Source: UBA10324 sp038326325
Lineage (GTDB): Bacteria > Bacteroidota > Bacteroidia > Chitinophagales > UBA10324
DNA: 64,000 nucleotides
NCBI GenBank assembly: GCA_038326325.1
Contig: JBBQJW010000002.1
Span: 124,001-188,000 of the forward strand
Direction: 5' to 3'
The notes under the pieces were generated by a model. It had not been told where the DNA came from and made no database searches. It saw only the letters and a program-made list of their open reading frames with translations. This document shows positions 36,329-45,211 of this stretch, piece after piece (position 1 is the stretch's first letter; each line of letters begins with the position of its first letter). Both the position numbers and the translations under genes were made by a program.

Positions 36329-38023
36329 ATGAAATTTCCTGAATTAGAATACGCACGACCTGACTTTGCTCAATTCAAAACTGAATTTGTAAAACTTGTT
36401 GAGCAGTTTAAAGTTGAATCAAGCATTGATAAATTAAAAAGATTGTTCGAAGTCATTTATGAAATGCGCAGAACATTTGATACTGCCATGACATTGGTTT
36501 CTATCCGTAACAGTATTGATACAACAAATGAGTTTTATGAAAAGGAACAGGAATACTTTGATGAGAACGAACCGATGTATCGTGGTATAGTGATGCAGTT
36601 CTATAAAGCATTGATTGAATCACCGAAGCGAATTGAATTGGAAAAGTTTTATGGTTCTCAATTATTCATGCTTGCTGAATTGAGCATTAAAACTTTTTCG
36701 ACTGAGATTATCGAAGATTTACAAAAAGAAAATCAACTCTCGACTGAATATACTAAGTTGCTTGCCTCGGCTAAAATTGAATTTCAGGGCAACACTTATA
36801 ATCTCAGCGGCTTGGTTCCTTTCAAAGTTTCGGAAGACAGAAATATAAGAAGAGAAGCGAGTGCAAAATCTGATAGTTGGTTTTCAGAAAATCATAATCG
36901 CCTTGATGAGATATTTGATGAGTTAGTGAAACTCCGTCATAAAATGGCGTTGAAGTTGGGTTATAAAAATTTTGTTGAACTTGGTTATGCGCGTATGCAA
37001 CGGGTGGATTACAATCAGCAAATGGTTGCTGTGTTTAGAGAGAGTGTGCGAAAACATTTAGTGCCGCTTGCTACTGAATTGAAACATCGTCAAAGTAAAC
37101 GACTCGAACTTTCATCATTAAAATATTATGATGAAGGCATTGACTTTAAAACCGGAAATGCGAAACCTCATGGCGACCCCGACTGGATTGTAAATCATGC
37201 TACGGTGATGTATGATGAACTATCAAAAGAGACAGGTGAGTTTTTTCACTTCATGTTGGATTCGCAATTGATGGATCTGGTAAACAAACCGAACAAAGCC
37301 GGAGGTGGTTACTGCACCTATTTATCTTCTTACAAAGCTCCGTACATATTCAGCAACTTTAATGGTACCTCGCACGATATTGATGTGCTCACGCACGAAG
37401 CCGGTCATGCATTTCAGGCATATCGCAGTCGCAACTTATCGGTTGATGAATATTTATCTCCCACATTGGAAGCATGTGAGATTCATAGCATGAGCATGGA
37501 GTTTATGACATGGCCGTGGATGGAGAAGTATTTTGAAGAGCAGACTGATAAGTATAAGTACGCACACTTAACACATGCTTTAATGTTTATTCCGTATGGA
37601 GTAGCGGTGGATGAATTCCAACATTTCATTTATGAGAGTCCGACTGTTACACCTGCTGAAAGAAACAAGGCATGGCGCGATATAGAAAGGAAATATTTAC
37701 CGCTCAGGGATTATGATGGTAATCAGTATTTAGAAAATGGTGGTTTCTGGCAAAGGCAAATGCACATTTATCGTTCGCCATTTTATTACATTGACTATAC
37801 GCTTGCTCAGATATGTGCTTTCCAGTTCTGGAAGAAGTCGAGGGAGAATCAGGCGAACGCTATGAAAGATTACATCACACTATGTGATGCTGGCGGAAGC
37901 ATGTCGTTCTTAAAATTAGTGGAGTTGGCGAATATCAAATCACCGTTCGAGGATGCAACAATGAAGGGAGTAATTGCCGAAGCATCGAGCTGGTTAGCAA
38001 CAGTGGATGATATGAAGCTATAA
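36329..38023 (+). CDS. M3 family oligoendopeptidase (PepF-like)
   Basis: A 564-residue cytoplasmic zinc peptidase that cuts short peptides. The HExxH site is HEAGHAFQ (His356, Glu357, His360), followed by the third-ligand helix region ACEIHSMSMEFMTWPW with the conserved Glu. Other M3 blocks: GLVPFKVSEDRNIRREA, GGGYCTYLSSYKAPYIFSNFNGT. No signal peptide. Size is normal for the M3 oligoendopeptidases of Bacteroidota. Confidence 0.9.
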   Translation: MKFPELEYARPDFAQFKTEFVKLVEQFKVESSIDKLKRLFEVIYEMRRTFDTAMTLVSIRNSIDTTNEFYEKEQEYFDENEPMYRGIVMQFYKALIESPKRIELEKFYGSQLFMLAELSIKTFSTEIIEDLQKENQLSTEYTKLLASAKIEFQGNTYNLSGLVPFKVSEDRNIRREASAKSDSWFSENHNRLDEIFDELVKLRHKMALKLGYKNFVELGYARMQRVDYNQQMVAVFRESVRKHLVPLATELKHRQSKRLELSSLKYYDEGIDFKTGNAKPHGDPDWIVNHATVMYDELSKETGEFFHFMLDSQLMDLVNKPNKAGGGYCTYLSSYKAPYIFSNFNGTSHDIDVLTHEAGHAFQAYRSRNLSVDEYLSPTLEACEIHSMSMEFMTWPWMEKYFEEQTDKYKYAHLTHALMFIPYGVAVDEFQHFIYESPTVTPAERNKAWRDIERKYLPLRDYDGNQYLENGGFWQRQMHIYRSPFYYIDYTLAQICAFQFWKKSRENQANAMKDYITLCDAGGSMSFLKLVELANIKSPFEDATMKGVIAEASSWLATVDDMKL

Positions 38024-38042
38024 TTGCTTCAATTAATTATTA

Positions 38043-38067
38043 CCGCAAAGACACGAAGACACAAAGG
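38043..38067. repeat. Short CGCAAAGACRC-type tandem repeat
   Basis: Two and a half copies of a word close to CAAAGACACGAAGACACAAAG lie in the 105 bp between convergent genes. Short arrays of this kind recur between genes in many bacteria; function unknown. Confidence 0.5.
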
Positions 38068-38128
38068 GGTTAGGTAATTAAAATTCATCCAGTCAATTTT
38101 TCTCTCTTCGCTTTTAATTTTTCTTTGC

Positions 38129-38851
38129 TTACAGTTCTCCTTCAGCAGCGCATGTAACACCGAATAGTTTATTCATTCTGCTGAAATTCATTTCGAAAGA
38201 ATTGTAAGTACGAAGAAGCGAATTAACAATAGGGTGGGAGGGTTTCATGTTGCTTTGTGTTTCCTTACTTTTCTTATTCAGTTTACGAATGCTCCACACA
38301 AGCGGAAATATTCCGGCGAAGAGATAATAGATTTTATACTTAGTCAGCTTAGTATTCTGTAACAGTTCGTTCAAAGTTTTAGAAGTGTAACGGCGGTAAT
38401 GACCAAGATATACATCGTGACCACTCCACAAATCCATGAAGGCGGGAACAGTGATGAAGAAATGATTCTTCCCCTTACAATTTGCTTTGATTTGATTCAG
38501 AACTCCTAAATCATCTTCGATGTGTTCGAGCACATCCATCATCACCACTACTGCATGTTCGATTGTAACAGGAAGAGTGATTGTCTTTTCTACCTGCTTT
38601 CCGACTGTTACACTTACTTCTTCTTTCGTATAATTGATATCGAAGAGCCAAACCTTGTCAATCATTTCGGGCATCAGCTTCAGTAATTCATACATGAAGA
38701 AACCGGAGCCGGAACCCACATCCACCAATACCACCTTGCGACCTTGTTGTTTAAATATCTTCTTCACATAGCGTACAAGAGGCCACTTTTTCGATTGATA
38801 ATACCAATGGGTGTTCGGATCAACTCCTGATTCTAATTCTTTTAAATCCAT
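38129..38851 (-). CDS. Class I SAM-dependent methyltransferase
   Basis: A 240-residue protein with SAM motif I VLVDVGSGSGFFMYEL (about 40-55), an acidic motif II (VWLFDINY) and MMDVLEHIEDDLGVL (post-I/III, typical of UbiE/COQ5-like Methyltransf_11 and 12 enzymes). A C-terminal membrane-proximal hydrophobic stretch (IYYLFAGIFPLVWSI) suggests association with the membrane. It lies 2 bp downstream of the GT2/GT-C/TPR gene, so the two are co-transcribed; it may methylate a lipid-linked sugar or glycan made by its neighbour. Confidence 0.82.
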   Translation of the reverse strand: MDLKELESGVDPNTHWYYQSKKWPLVRYVKKIFKQQGRKVVLVDVGSGSGFFMYELLKLMPEMIDKVWLFDINYTKEEVSVTVGKQVEKTITLPVTIEHAVVVMMDVLEHIEDDLGVLNQIKANCKGKNHFFITVPAFMDLWSGHDVYLGHYRRYTSKTLNELLQNTKLTKYKIYYLFAGIFPLVWSIRKLNKKSKETQSNMKPSHPIVNSLLRTYNSFEMNFSRMNKLFGVTCAAEGEL

Positions 38852-38853
38852 AG

Positions 38854-41697
38854 CTATTGCTGCTGCTGTAACTGCTGTTTTATTTCTTCTGATTTGTTAT
38901 GATAACTCTGCGCCGTAGAATTGTCGCCCTTCTGCTGATATAACTGAGCGAGATAATCATAAGCCTGATAATTCATGGGGCTTAACTCAGCCGCTTTCAG
39001 AAATGCTGCTTCGGAGTTACTTAAATCACCTGTGTAGGCATAACAAACGCCAATCATCATGTAACTTAAATCATTATCAGGATTCAACTGTAACAGTTGC
39101 TGTGCGTAAGGCAATGCTTCTTTCGCTTTTTTCAATCCGAGCTTAACCTGGACCATCCATGCTGCCACTTCTTCATTCTGTGGGTTATACTTTAAAGCAT
39201 CTTCGAAATAGTGTTCAGCGAGTTGCATGCTATCTTTTTGCATTGCCTGAAAACCATACAGGTCCGATTTATTTTTTCGCTCAATCACTGCGCTGAGTGT
39301 TACACCATCAGCATCATTTTTATAAATAGCTTTATCGGATGGAAAAGTGCCTGCGATTAACATACCGGGAGCAACATCGCGCGAAAAATAAATACCGTAA
39401 TCCCAATCGCGGGCACTGCGGGTTTTAGGACTGCCGCCTGCATCCCACTTGGTATAAACAATTTTTACTTTATCAGTATCATTACGGAAATACCAATTGA
39501 CAGGGTCGAGCGCATTGGTAGCGAGTGCTATTTTATGTTGCTTATTCGCATTCTTAAACATGTCCGTTTGCTTAAACCATTCAGCAGTTTTACGAACACT
39601 GTTCATGTAATAATCGGTATTGAACTTTCCGTTTGCTCCTTTGATGCCACCAATTGTTTCATTGAAGTAAACATATTCGTTAGGGTGGTTGGCAAATGCA
39701 AATCGTAACGGAAGCGCAAGCCCCGCAACAAAGACCAACGCAACAAGGTATGTAACAGTTTTTGGTTTCAGTTCAGTCATTAAATAACTCCATGTAAGCG
39801 ATGCAAGAACAGCTATGAGCGGTATAACGAACAGGAACTGGCGCAATCCATCATACAATGGTGAGTGTTCGTATGCCGCATAAGCCCAAGGGAAGATGAT
39901 GGCGAAGATGATGAGTAGTGTAACAGTTGCTGAGAATTTCTTTCTTGTAAAATACAACAACACTATTTGTGCAATGGCTCCAATCATCACAACCAATGGA
40001 GTGGTAATCGCAAGCCACTTCGGTATGTAGTACCACGGAATCTCTCTCGACGATATTGCTTTGCCTTCGAACAACAATCCGATACCCATGGCGAAATTCG
40101 TTTGCTCCTTTAATGCACTGAGCGGATTTGAAAATGGCGCTATCAATCCATAAGGCCAGAACAACAAGCCGCCAAAGTACCCGGCGATGGCTACTAAAAT
40201 TATTCGTGTAAATAAATATCCGGTTGACTTGGTGCTTGCAATAAGTTGTCGTTTCTCTTTTGATAAAATGTAAGTGCCTATTACAAATGCGAACAGCATT
40301 CCTATCAGTAATAATCCCCCTACGCGAATATTAATGGCGAGTGCAATGCTTACTGCAGTCATTATCCATGTGCGTGATGAAGGGCGCGGAAGTTCCATCA
40401 CCAATTTCACAAGGAAATATATTGTCATTATGTATGTGAGCGCGAAGGGTATATCCTTCGGGTTGTTCATGCTTTGTCCGAAGAACTGTGGCCATGATGC
40501 AAGCAGAATGAGCGCGAGAAATCCAGCGAACCAGTTACCTAATCGTCTTGCTAATAAACCGGCGAACAATATTGCGAGCCAGCCCGCCATAGAGTTAATG
40601 AGGTGGCGCATATCATATTCATCTAAACCACCGATGTAACGGTTTGCTGCTTCTGATATCATGTTGAATAAACCTCCGTACAGATACAAGTTCTCCTTAT
40701 TGCCAACTTTCACATGAAGGCACGAAGTATCTTTTCCGAATGAAGTATAGTAATTCAGCACCTTCTCGCCATATACCTTCTGATCAAGATCGTCGCCTGT
40801 GATGCCGTAATGAAAACTCGCGGTTGTCATCAGAAAAAACAATCCAACTGTTACAGCAGCGAACAGAAACCGAAACAACGGCTGATTCTTTTTATTCTGC
40901 TCCGGTATTTTCATTTCGGCAAACGGTTCGGTGAAAAACCAACTAAACTTCATGCGAATGGAAAGCCACATCACCTGCAAAAACATTTTCACTCCATCAA
41001 TGCCCACTGATATTTTACTGCCGTCCATTGCCTTCCAGCTAACGGGCATGTCAGTGATTTTTATTCCATGCAATTGTGCGCGGTAGAGCAACTCCACATC
41101 GTGCGCCCATCCGGAGGTTGACAGTTTGCCGAACAACTCTTTTGCAACTGTTACAGGATATAATTTAAAGCCACACTGTGTGTCATGGCTTTTTAACGGA
41201 GTGAAGAACCGTACACACAGGTTAAATACTTTCCCGATGAAGTTGCGCGACTTGCGCTCTGTTACCTTCGATGCCTTTAACTCGCGTGAGCCAATCAGTA
41301 TTTCGGTGTTCGATACTTTGTGTGCTGCGAGCCAGTTGTTCAACTCTGTTGGGCGGGTGCTCATGTCGGCATCGAGTGTGAGCACATGCGAACCTGTGGC
41401 CTGTAACACTCCTTCGCGAAGCGCGAAACCCTTGCCCTGATTTTTGCCGGGCTTAATTAATTTGAACTTGCCGTGTGTGTTTAGCTCTTTGTATAAATCG
41501 CTTTCTTCAATAAGTGTTACAGTATTGTCTTTGCTGCCATCGTCAACCACTATTATCTCGAAATCGCGTTTCCAGTTGCGGGTGAAATCGCGCAGGCCCT
41601 CAATCATTTGTGTTACACGCGCCGATTCGTTGTAACACGGAATCACCAATGATAATTTCGTTAATGTAGAGGTAGTAGTGGATTTTAATTCAGCCAT
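38854..41697 (-). CDS. Three-part fusion: GT2 glycosyltransferase, GT-C membrane domain, TPR domain
   Basis: A 947-residue protein. Part one (about 14-240) is a GT2 polyprenyl-phosphate sugar synthase (LVIPCYNESARVTQMI, VDDGSKDNT, LTLDADMSTRP, WKAMDGSKISV). Part two (about 275-660) is a polytopic GT-C domain (SFHYGITGDDLDQKVYG holds acidic residues after the first membrane segment; SMNNPKDIPFALTY). Part three (about 830-940) has three tetratricopeptide repeats ending in a Gln-rich tail (QQLQQQQ). One polypeptide would make the lipid-linked donor, transfer the sugar and bind the acceptor. Each part is complete, and no frameshift joins them. Donor and acceptor unknown. Confidence 0.82.
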   Translation of the reverse strand: MAELKSTTTSTLTKLSLVIPCYNESARVTQMIEGLRDFTRNWKRDFEIIVVDDGSKDNTVTLIEESDLYKELNTHGKFKLIKPGKNQGKGFALREGVLQATGSHVLTLDADMSTRPTELNNWLAAHKVSNTEILIGSRELKASKVTERKSRNFIGKVFNLCVRFFTPLKSHDTQCGFKLYPVTVAKELFGKLSTSGWAHDVELLYRAQLHGIKITDMPVSWKAMDGSKISVGIDGVKMFLQVMWLSIRMKFSWFFTEPFAEMKIPEQNKKNQPLFRFLFAAVTVGLFFLMTTASFHYGITGDDLDQKVYGEKVLNYYTSFGKDTSCLHVKVGNKENLYLYGGLFNMISEAANRYIGGLDEYDMRHLINSMAGWLAILFAGLLARRLGNWFAGFLALILLASWPQFFGQSMNNPKDIPFALTYIMTIYFLVKLVMELPRPSSRTWIMTAVSIALAINIRVGGLLLIGMLFAFVIGTYILSKEKRQLIASTKSTGYLFTRIILVAIAGYFGGLLFWPYGLIAPFSNPLSALKEQTNFAMGIGLLFEGKAISSREIPWYYIPKWLAITTPLVVMIGAIAQIVLLYFTRKKFSATVTLLIIFAIIFPWAYAAYEHSPLYDGLRQFLFVIPLIAVLASLTWSYLMTELKPKTVTYLVALVFVAGLALPLRFAFANHPNEYVYFNETIGGIKGANGKFNTDYYMNSVRKTAEWFKQTDMFKNANKQHKIALATNALDPVNWYFRNDTDKVKIVYTKWDAGGSPKTRSARDWDYGIYFSRDVAPGMLIAGTFPSDKAIYKNDADGVTLSAVIERKNKSDLYGFQAMQKDSMQLAEHYFEDALKYNPQNEEVAAWMVQVKLGLKKAKEALPYAQQLLQLNPDNDLSYMMIGVCYAYTGDLSNSEAAFLKAAELSPMNYQAYDYLAQLYQQKGDNSTAQSYHNKSEEIKQQLQQQQ

Positions 41698-41803
41698 TTA
41701 GTGCGCTTTGCAGGTTGCGAACAAATGTAATGGGTTCGTGGAAAGATAAAAGAGGGATTTGCTGATTTGGGAATTTGAAAATTTGAAGATGATAAGGTGG
41801 CAT

Positions 41804-41875
41804 CAAACTGATTCTATAGGAATCAAAGGTTTATAGCATTAATAATAACCAAAACAAAAACGATTACGAAGCAAT
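41804..41875. repeat. Small palindromic interspersed element, copy 1
   Basis: Contains CTGATTC-TATAG-GAATCA, AAAGGTTTATAGCAT, AACCAAAACAAAAACGATT and a second imperfect palindrome CGATTACGAAGCAATCG. A closely similar run is at 44701-44775. It lies between two minus-strand genes. This is REP-like or a tiny MITE-like element; no coding potential. Confidence 0.65.
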
Positions 41876-41905
41876 CGAGATATTAGAATAAGAAATAATT
41901 CTTTC

Positions 41906-42607
41906 TCACCCCATCACCCATTTCCCAACCCAGTTCATCCAGAGCAATGCGCCTGTAACACATCCGCAAAGTATGCTAATCGGAATGTAAACGGGCCATA
42001 AATACCTGCGAATGTTGATGGTGAGTAATAGTGTTACACCTGTAACAGTGAGCAGAAGTGGCAGCAACCATCCATATCCTGTTAACTGCTCTGATAAGTA
42101 CTTCTCTGTTCCGTAGAAACCAAACCAATGTTTAATCATGGGACGGGTGAGAATAAAAAATAAGTCTAATGGAAACAGCAGCAGGAAGCACGAAAAATAA
42201 ACCCCTGCTTCTTTAATTACACAACTGAACCGTGCACTCCACTTCGATGCAAAGTGATACAACCAAAAGCCCAGCAAACCAATCATGAATATCTGCAGAA
42301 TCGAAACACCGTACATCATGATGAAGTATGTTTCTGATTTATCACGATAGGTTCTTTCCTCTGTTTTCAACTCCACCAGGCGAACTAAATCAGTGGTTGA
42401 GGCTATTTCTTTTTGTATTGCGGAGGGTGGCCGCCCCAAATCTACAGGCGCCTGACCGTTACACCTTGTTCCATAGCTCGCATAAGAAACAAAAGTATCG
42501 TATCCGATTACCCGCCCGCTCCACCAAAAACCAAGCATGAAACACTGAGTAAGTAAAACCGGGAAGGTGAGATATAGTAAAAAGTATTTCAGGCAGCGGA
42601 TGGCCAT
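41906..42607 (-). CDS. Polytopic membrane protein, unknown family
   Basis: A 233-residue protein with four to five membrane segments (about 8-30, 92-118, 128-150, 170-195, 205-228) and a polar extracytoplasmic loop (about 35-85) carrying TRCNGQAPVDLGRPPSAIQKEIAS. I do not recognise it, and there is no catalytic motif. Upstream it faces an intergenic region with a 98-bp inverted-repeat element. Confidence 0.7.
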   Translation of the reverse strand: MAIRCLKYFLLYLTFPVLLTQCFMLGFWWSGRVIGYDTFVSYASYGTRCNGQAPVDLGRPPSAIQKEIASTTDLVRLVELKTEERTYRDKSETYFIMMYGVSILQIFMIGLLGFWLYHFASKWSARFSCVIKEAGVYFSCFLLLFPLDLFFILTRPMIKHWFGFYGTEKYLSEQLTGYGWLLPLLLTVTGVTLLLTINIRRYLWPVYIPISILCGCVTGALLWMNWVGKWVMG

Positions 42608-42699
42608 GAGCGTATAATTTTTAGTGTATGCAAAATAAGCTTTGAAATGGTTTCGTCATTCAATCAGTGCTTTTTCGTTTTATATCCTCATTATTTTTT

Positions 42700-42797
42700 A
42701 AACCTTAGTAGAAAATCAATCAAGAAACTCAGCTAACCTTATTTCTGTCGATGATAATAAGGTTGGAATATGAGGGCGTTTTTTTCTACTAAGGTTT
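42700..42797. repeat. 98-bp nested inverted-repeat element, complete copy
   Basis: The ends are inverted repeats of 16 bp (AAACCTTAGTAGAAAA at 42700-42715; its complement at 42782-42797). Inside is a second inverted repeat, AACCTTATT (42735-42743) and AATAAGGTT (42756-42764). It has no coding capacity. A partial relative begins at 43709, on the other side of the PKD lipoprotein gene. The rest of this 369-bp intergenic region shows nothing distinctive. Confidence 0.7.
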
Positions 42798-42976
42798 GTT
42801 TTCTTTCACACCCAAGCAATAAGTTCCTGAAATAAAAATGATGAAGCGAATAATATCTCCATAAAAAAAATTTCGGATGCGTTGGGTTCACAAGACTTTC
42901 AAAAAATAATTTTCATTATTCATTAAATAAATTCAACCTTTACAGGGTTAGTTCTTTTATCTCAAAATCATTTCTC

Positions 42977-43591
42977 ATGAAAAGAATTATTTACTTTGTT
43001 GCCCTTATTGCATTGATAAGCGCCTGCAAAAAATCAGAAGTGATGAAGGATGCATCGCTTGATACTCATTTCACATTCACTGGTGCATTGTATCCTGACA
43101 GCGTAGTTCAGTTCACAGCAAACGAAGAACCTAACAGATCCTATCACTGGCATTTCAGCGATGGATCTGGTGCTGATGGTCCTGTCACTACATATCTTCT
43201 TCCTTTCAAGTCTGTACTTAGTGTAACACTCACTGTTACTAACCTTGATAGCAATACGAGCAATAATGGTGAGTCCAATAGTGGAACTAAGAAGTTAGTG
43301 TTGCAGGTGGCAAATGGATTAGTTGGAGATTACCATGTAAGTAAAATGATCTTTGATAATAGTACCTGGCCCCACAGCTATGTTACAGTAAGTATTGATA
43401 CCATTCATATTTCTGCAACTGATGAACAGGCACTGTTGATTATGGGTGCTGAATATTATGGCGATGAAATTGAATCTGGGGGGTATAAAAAATTTACCAG
43501 CTCCGCAGGTAATTCAGTGCATTTCTATAACAATGACAGCGCTTTTGATCTTGAGGTTTATCCTTATGTCTATCTTGGAAGCAGATTGTAG
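42977..43591 (+). CDS. PKD-domain lipoprotein
   Basis: The 204-residue product has a lipoprotein signal (MKRIIYFVALIALISAC, Cys17), a PKD-like domain (about 30-110; SVVQFTANEEPNRSYHWHFSDGSGADGP, VLSVTLTVTNLDSN) and a C-terminal beta domain (about 115-204) I do not recognise. It is probably anchored in the outer membrane. The gene is bracketed by two copies of an inverted-repeat element. Confidence 0.8.
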   Translation: MKRIIYFVALIALISACKKSEVMKDASLDTHFTFTGALYPDSVVQFTANEEPNRSYHWHFSDGSGADGPVTTYLLPFKSVLSVTLTVTNLDSNTSNNGESNSGTKKLVLQVANGLVGDYHVSKMIFDNSTWPHSYVTVSIDTIHISATDEQALLIMGAEYYGDEIESGGYKKFTSSAGNSVHFYNNDSAFDLEVYPYVYLGSRL

Positions 43592-43708
43592 AGTGAAACA
43601 ATAGCTTTTATCCATCGCAGAAATTATTCTCCTGTTTTTTCTTTTTACAATCAAGTGTCTCCGAAGTATTCAACTATTTACAGATAGTGTAACAGTCCTA
43701 TTTTTAAA

Positions 43709-43770
43709 AACTTAGTAGAAAAATATTCGCAACGCAAACACCATCTTACTGCGGCTGATGATAATGGTTG
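43709..43770. repeat. Partial copy of the nested inverted-repeat element
   Basis: AACTTAGTAGAAAAA (43709-43723) and CTGATGATAATGGTTG (43755-43770) match the left end and middle of the element at 42700-42797 (AACCTTAGTAGAAAA and CGATGATAATAAGGTTG). The right terminal repeat is missing. Confidence 0.5.
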
Positions 43771-43791
43771 TCGGTCGGGAGACCGGACAAC
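43767..43791. terminator. Strong hairpin between convergent genes
   Basis: GTTGTCGGTC-GGGA-GACCGGACAAC folds into a stem with one bulged base. It sits between the PKD lipoprotein gene and the convergent SDR gene. There is no long T run, so termination is likely but not certain. Confidence 0.5.
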
Positions 43792-43816
43792 GGGACAGAA
43801 GCATGAATTTCATCTC

Positions 43817-44611
43817 TTACTTTTTTACAGTAGTGAGGTTGAGTCGTCTTATAAATTTTCTTACAAGGTATCTTGGAGAGAAGCGGAGGATAAATACACC
43901 AATGCCATTCATCAGTCCCTGTATGGCAACTGTTCTTCCTTTCATCATTGCCCTGAAACCGAAGCGCGCCACTTCCGCTGAAGTAGCAACTGGAATGGTT
44001 TTAAATAAAGCTGAATCCTGCATATCGGCCCGCTCCATAAAACCACTGTGAGTAGGACCGGGGCACAATGCTGTAACAGTAACTCCCGTCCCACGCAGTT
44101 CTTCTGCAATGCCCTCGGTAAACGACAGCACAAATGCTTTGGTGGCATAATAAACTGTCATGAAAGGGCCGGGCTGAAAGGCGGCGGTTGACGCAACATT
44201 CAGAATGCGGCCGCGGCGGTGCTTAATCATGTCATTAACAAAATGACGGGTAAGAGAGGCGAGGGCATTCATGTTTAGCATCATCATGTCAGATTGGTTC
44301 TTCCACTCTGCCTCATGAAAACCGCCGAGCGAACCGAAGCCCGCATTGTTGACTAAGTATTCAATGAAGATATTTTTTTCGAGGATGAAGTTTTGCAGTG
44401 CGGCAACCTCGTCGGGAATGCTCAGGTCGGCAGTTTTCACATACGCAACCACTCCGTGCTTAGTCATTAGTTCGTCAGCGAGTCGCGCGAGTTTGTCGCC
44501 GCTTCGTGCCGTGAGTACCAGATTTATTTTATGCTCCGCAAAAATTTTTGCCAGTTCCAATCCTATTCCGCCGGAAGCGCCGGTGATGAGTGCGAAGGAA
44601 TCTTTATTCAT
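43817..44611 (-). CDS. Short-chain dehydrogenase/reductase (DltE-like)
   Basis: A 264-residue classical SDR: cofactor motif GASGGIG (11-17), NNAGFG (88-93), catalytic Ser141 and YYATK with Tyr154/Lys158 (YxxxK), then CPGPTHSGFM. The pattern and the C-terminal hydrophobic tail (ILRFSPRYLVRKFIRRLNL) match the DltE-like NADP-dependent group common in Bacteroidota. Substrate unknown. Not obviously in an operon. Confidence 0.88.
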   Translation of the reverse strand: MNKDSFALITGASGGIGLELAKIFAEHKINLVLTARSGDKLARLADELMTKHGVVAYVKTADLSIPDEVAALQNFILEKNIFIEYLVNNAGFGSLGGFHEAEWKNQSDMMMLNMNALASLTRHFVNDMIKHRRGRILNVASTAAFQPGPFMTVYYATKAFVLSFTEGIAEELRGTGVTVTALCPGPTHSGFMERADMQDSALFKTIPVATSAEVARFGFRAMMKGRTVAIQGLMNGIGVFILRFSPRYLVRKFIRRLNLTTVKK

Positions 44612-44700
44612 AGGATGGAGCTGTTGATTAAAAATTATGAATTGATGTGGTAAAGATGAATTGAAATTAAATATTATTCTGATGATGACGGATTGAGTTG

Positions 44701-44775
44701 CAAACTGATTCCAAAGGAATCAAAGGTCTATAGCATCATGAACCATAAAAACAAAAACGATTCGTAGGAATCGAA
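44701..44775. repeat. Small palindromic interspersed element, copy 2
   Basis: TGATTCC-AAA-GGAATCA, AAAGGTCTATAGCAT, ACAAAAACGATT and CGATTCGTAGGAATCG match the run at 41804-41875. It is followed at about 44852-44868 by CATCCCTTCGGGATAG, another small palindrome. The 366-bp region from 44612 to 44977 holds these palindromes and two CTGTTACAC words (44816-44824, 44879-44887) and no gene. Confidence 0.65.
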
Positions 44776-44977
44776 CATCACAACATTCAATTCATGTATT
44801 GCAATGCCTCCGGCACTGTTACACCGTTTCATATTTCATCCAATAAACCTTTCATCCCTTCGGGATAGAGCGACTTGACTGTTACACCCTTCCTTTTCCC
44901 GAAAAATAAAAATATGAATTCATACCCGGAACGATACATTGTATTGTAAAGTCATTTTATGTTCGTGAAACAATCTT

Positions 44978-45211
44978 ATGATAACTGTAAAAGACATTGA
45001 GTGGCAACGAAAGATGAATCGCAGGATTTGTGATTTTTTAGGAACAATAGTAAAGGATGTAGATAAGGCACTTGAGAATGCCGGTATTAATAAATCGGAT
45101 TTTAAAAACGGACTGCTCTCCACCTGCGACAGAACCAAGGAGAAGCTATTTACATCAGTTGGATCGTCGCATATTAAATATTTCACTTTCATGTCAGGCA
45201 AAAACAAGTAA
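44978..45211 (+). CDS. Small hypothetical protein
   Basis: A 77-residue, charged, helical protein (MITVKDIEWQRKMNRRICDFLG, DVDKALENAGINKSDF) without signal peptide or membrane segment. I do not recognise it. Its stop codon is directly followed by the start of the 42-bp-repeat reading frame. Codon use looks normal, so it is likely real. Confidence 0.5.
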   Translation: MITVKDIEWQRKMNRRICDFLGTIVKDVDKALENAGINKSDFKNGLLSTCDRTKEKLFTSVGSSHIKYFTFMSGKNK

